Source: Halovenus amylolytica (lineage in GTDB: Archaea > Halobacteriota > Halobacteria > Halobacteriales > Haloarculaceae). From it: a DNA stretch of 64,000 nucleotides. The translations under genes were made by a program, and so were the position numbers. Below are positions 61,888 to 64,000 of this stretch, one piece after another. Below the pieces are notes generated by a model that ran no database searches, was not told the origin of the DNA, and was given only the letters and a program-made list of their open reading frames with translations. The stretch covers positions 62,001 to 126,000 of the forward strand of contig SAYS01000016.1 in NCBI GenBank assembly GCA_004015825.1, read 5' to 3'. The stretch's first letter is position 1, and each line of letters opens with the position of its first letter.

Positions 61888-62271
61888 TCAGGCCGGTGTG
61901 AACACGAGAACTCGTTTGTCGTGCGTCTCCGTCTGCTCGATCCCCATCTCCACTTCCTGTCCGATCTCGATATCGTCTGCCTCCTGTTCACGGAGCTGTC
62001 CGGTGATTTTCACCGGGCCGAACTCCGCGATGACGACGACAAACGGTGCGTCGTCGGCGAACTCCGGTGAGGCGACGTGGGTCTGTGTGTAGGTGACCAC
62101 CTCACCAGTCTCCGGGAGCGGTTCTTCCGAGAGTTCCTGGCTGCCGGTCGCGGGGTCGATCCGCCGCGGTGGCAGGTAGCCGTCGCCCTCGGTCCCTTCC
62201 AGGTAGTACGGTTCACCATCCTCGACAGCATCGAGGAAATCGTCGAAGCCGGCGTGTCGTGCGTCGCTCAT
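61888..62271 (-). CDS. DUF35 OB-fold partner of thiolase
   Basis: 127 aa. The C-terminal OB-fold (TGEVVTYTQTHVASPEFADDAPFVVVIAEFGPVKITGQLREQEADDIEIGQEVEMG) is the DUF35 domain, which in archaea forms a complex with thiolase and, where present, HMG-CoA synthase. The N-terminal zinc-ribbon segment (GYLPPRRIDPATGSQEL) lacks the usual four Cys. It overlaps the thiolase gene by four bases, a standard translationally coupled pair. Confidence 0.88.
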   Translation of the reverse strand: MSDARHAGFDDFLDAVEDGEPYYLEGTEGDGYLPPRRIDPATGSQELSEEPLPETGEVVTYTQTHVASPEFADDAPFVVVIAEFGPVKITGQLREQEADDIEIGQEVEMGIEQTETHDKRVLVFTPA

Positions 62272-63440
62272 TGGTCCACCTCCTCGAGAATGTGAACGAC
62301 ACAGCTCGCGACTGTCCCACCCGCGTTGTGGGTCAGCCCGACGCTCGCATCGCTCACTGCATCACTGTTGACGTGATCGCCACGGAGCAGTTTCGTCATC
62401 TCCGAGATCTGGGCACAGCCGGTCGCGCCGACCGGATGTCCCTTGGCTTTCAGCCCGCCGGAGAGGTTGACCGGGAACTCTCCGTCTTTGGTCGTCTCGC
62501 CGTCTCTGGCCGCGCTGATCGCTTCACCGGTTTCGTAGAAGCCGAGCGCTTCGAGCGCGAGTGCTTCCGCGATGGTGAAACAGTCGTGGACTTCGGCGAC
62601 ATCGACGTCGGAGCGGTCGATGCCGGCGTCGTCGAAGGCCATCTGTCCGGCCTCTTCGGCGGCCGGCGTTCGTGGGATCGACGCGCGGTCCTGCAGACCG
62701 AGTGCGTCGCTTCCCTGCCCGACACCCGTAATCTCGACCGGGGTGTCGAGCCCGTGTTCCTCGGCGAAGGAGTCACTGACGAGCACTGCTGCGGCCGCAC
62801 CGTCGCTCATCGGTGAGCAGTCGTAGAGACCGAAGGGCGCGCTCACAGTCGGTGCTTCGAGGACGTCCTCGACCTCGATCGCCTTGTTGAACTGGGCGAG
62901 TTCGTTGTTCACCGCATTGGCGTGGTTTTTGACCGCGATGTGTGCGAGGTCCTCCCGTGTCCCGCCGAACTCGTGGAAGTACCGGTTCGCCATCAGCGAG
63001 TACGCACCCGGGAAGGTGACGCCAGCCCGGATCTCCCACAGGGCGTCTGCGGCCGCGGAGAGCGCTTCTGTTCCCTCCGCAGTGGAGATATTTTTCATCC
63101 GTTCGGCACCGCCGACGAGTACGATGTCGGCCTGGCCACTCCGGATCTTGTCGACACCCATCCGGACTGCCGCACTGCTCGATGCACAGGCGCTCTCGAC
63201 ACGGGTCGCCGGCGCGTCCACGCCGGCCGCATCGGCCATCAGCGGCCCCTGGTGGCCCTGGGTCTCGGCGAACTCGCCCATGAAGTTGCCGTAGTACAGC
63301 TCCTCGATGTCGCCGGGTTCGACGTCTGCATCCTCGAAGGCCTCGCCGGCAGCCTGGGAGAACAGATCGCGTGATGTTCGCTCGGGTGAGGCACCGAACT
63401 TCGTCATTCCCACCCCAGCGATACGGACATCGTTTACCAT
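62268..63440 (-). CDS. Thiolase (acetyl-CoA C-acyltransferase family)
   Basis: 390 aa. Active-site Cys C85 in VESACASSSAAV, HDCFTIAEAL, and the final GGLKAKGHPVGATG with its catalytic His define the archaeal SCP2-like thiolase group. It condenses or cleaves acyl-CoAs, for example two acetyl-CoA to acetoacetyl-CoA. In this context it could supply 3-ketoacyl-CoA to the reductase gene just upstream, whose stop codon region its start overlaps by seven bases. Confidence 0.9.
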   Translation of the reverse strand: MVNDVRIAGVGMTKFGASPERTSRDLFSQAAGEAFEDADVEPGDIEELYYGNFMGEFAETQGHQGPLMADAAGVDAPATRVESACASSSAAVRMGVDKIRSGQADIVLVGGAERMKNISTAEGTEALSAAADALWEIRAGVTFPGAYSLMANRYFHEFGGTREDLAHIAVKNHANAVNNELAQFNKAIEVEDVLEAPTVSAPFGLYDCSPMSDGAAAAVLVSDSFAEEHGLDTPVEITGVGQGSDALGLQDRASIPRTPAAEEAGQMAFDDAGIDRSDVDVAEVHDCFTIAEALALEALGFYETGEAISAARDGETTKDGEFPVNLSGGLKAKGHPVGATGCAQISEMTKLLRGDHVNSDAVSDASVGLTHNAGGTVASCVVHILEEVDQ

Positions 63441-64000
63441 TCCATCCCTCCGTTGACACCGAGCACCTGTCCAGTCATGTAACTCGACTCCTCGCGTGCG
63501 AGGAAGGCAACGATCCCGGTGATGTCTTCGACCTCCGCGAACCGGTCGAGTGGAATCCGTTCGAGGATCCCCTCACGCACTCTCTCCGGCACTGTCGCGA
63601 GCATATCCGTCTCGACGAAACCGGGTGCGACACAGTTCGCGGTCGACCCATCACGGGCCATCTCCAGCGCGATCGTCCGTGTGAAGCCGAACAGCCCACT
63701 CTTCGTGGTCGCATAGTTTGCTTGCCCGTAGTTCCCCTGTTGGCCGACGACACTCGAAATGTTGATCAGTCGTCCCTCGTGTGCCTCTCGAATATCGTCG
63801 TAACAGACCTTGGTACAGTTGAAGATCCCGCCGAGATTCACCTCCATGACCCGATCCCAGTCTTCCCGGGTCATCTCCGAGAACTTCTTGTCGACGGTGA
63901 TCCCGGCGTTGTTGACCAGGACGTCGACCTGCCCGAACTCCCCTGCGGTGACATCGTACATCGACTGGACCTCGTCCATCTTCGCGACGTCACCCTGTGC
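63434..64000 (-). CDS. SDR-family beta-ketoacyl / acetoacetyl-CoA reductase, partial
   Basis: C-terminal 188 or so residues; the gene runs off the window end. DVLVNNAGITVDKKFSEMTREDWDRVMEVNLGGIFNCTK, the catalytic Ser in INISSVVGQQGNYGQ, YATTKSG (Tyr-x-x-x-Lys) and CVAPGFVETDML are the FabG/PhaB pattern. It reduces 3-ketoacyl-CoA with NADPH, giving PHA monomers or fatty-acyl intermediates. With the downstream thiolase and DUF35 genes it forms an operon. Confidence 0.9.
   Translation of the reverse strand, partial: AQGDVAKMDEVQSMYDVTAGEFGQVDVLVNNAGITVDKKFSEMTREDWDRVMEVNLGGIFNCTKVCYDDIREAHEGRLINISSVVGQQGNYGQANYATTKSGLFGFTRTIALEMARDGSTANCVAPGFVETDMLATVPERVREGILERIPLDRFAEVEDITGIVAFLAREESSYMTGQVLGVNGGMEW

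Noticed and set aside
1-64000. Ribosomal RNA genes, replication origin, prophage structural genes
   Set aside because: I looked for 16S/23S motifs, Orc1/Cdc6 genes with repeats, and capsid or terminase genes and saw none. The AAA ATPase at 42392 lacks the winged helix of Orc1/Cdc6.

Overview
This window is chromosomal DNA from a halophilic archaeon (class Halobacteria). The proteins are very acidic, coding GC is high, most recognisable starts are leaderless or nearly so with a TATA element about 25-30 bases upstream, and many families are restricted to haloarchaea (DUF5789, DUF5793, DUF5816-like, HalOD1, PGF-CTERM, AglM, TrmY). I cannot name the genus from sequence alone.

Layout. 0.1-8.8 kb: a GH13 amylase fused to a PhaE-like tail, small haloarchaeal proteins, a PHP-domain protein, a lipid kinase and an acetyltransferase. 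8.8-22.2 kb: a lower-GC, eroded accessory region. It holds receiver/PAS/histidine-kinase genes (some intact, some broken), secreted proteins, a small metzincin, an integrase relic and an orphan truncated ABC ATPase. 22.2-36.7 kb: one long, tightly overlapping minus-strand ribosomal operon (S10 plus spc gene order), running from a SPOUT RNA methyltransferase and rpl3 through rpl15 to secY. It includes the RNase P subunit Rpp29 and a 59-aa zinc-type S14. 36.9-48.3 kb: a second GH13 enzyme, UDP-glucose dehydrogenase aglM, a mechanosensitive channel gene split by an insertion, trmY, tRNA-Pro(CGG), an AAA ATPase, a DICT sensor with a degenerate P-loop partner, a calcium-repeat metalloprotease and a divergent cis-prenyltransferase homologue. 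48.3-64 kb: a structured noncoding locus, small proteins, a DMT transporter, dpsA, a NurA-HerA repair pair, a MinD-like ATPase, a FAH-family enzyme, a sodium symporter, and a thiolase/OB-fold/SDR reductase cluster that runs off the end.

Two families of short non-autonomous inverted-repeat elements are scattered through the window: five copies of a 109-bp element and four of a 78-bp, nearly palindromic element. Almost all are flanked by a 3-bp duplication reading TCA or TGA. Two of the 78-bp copies begin exactly after a TGA stop codon, one splits a channel gene, a 109-bp copy splits a PAS domain, and in one place the two families sit side by side sharing a TCA.

The most unusual single gene is the first. 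A complete GH13 catalytic protein continues in frame into about 125 residues that resemble PhaE, the subunit that partners PHA synthase PhaC. If real, this would physically link alpha-glucan breakdown to PHA granules. The thiolase and acetoacetyl-CoA-reductase-like genes at the far end are compatible with PHA precursor supply, but no phaC is seen here.
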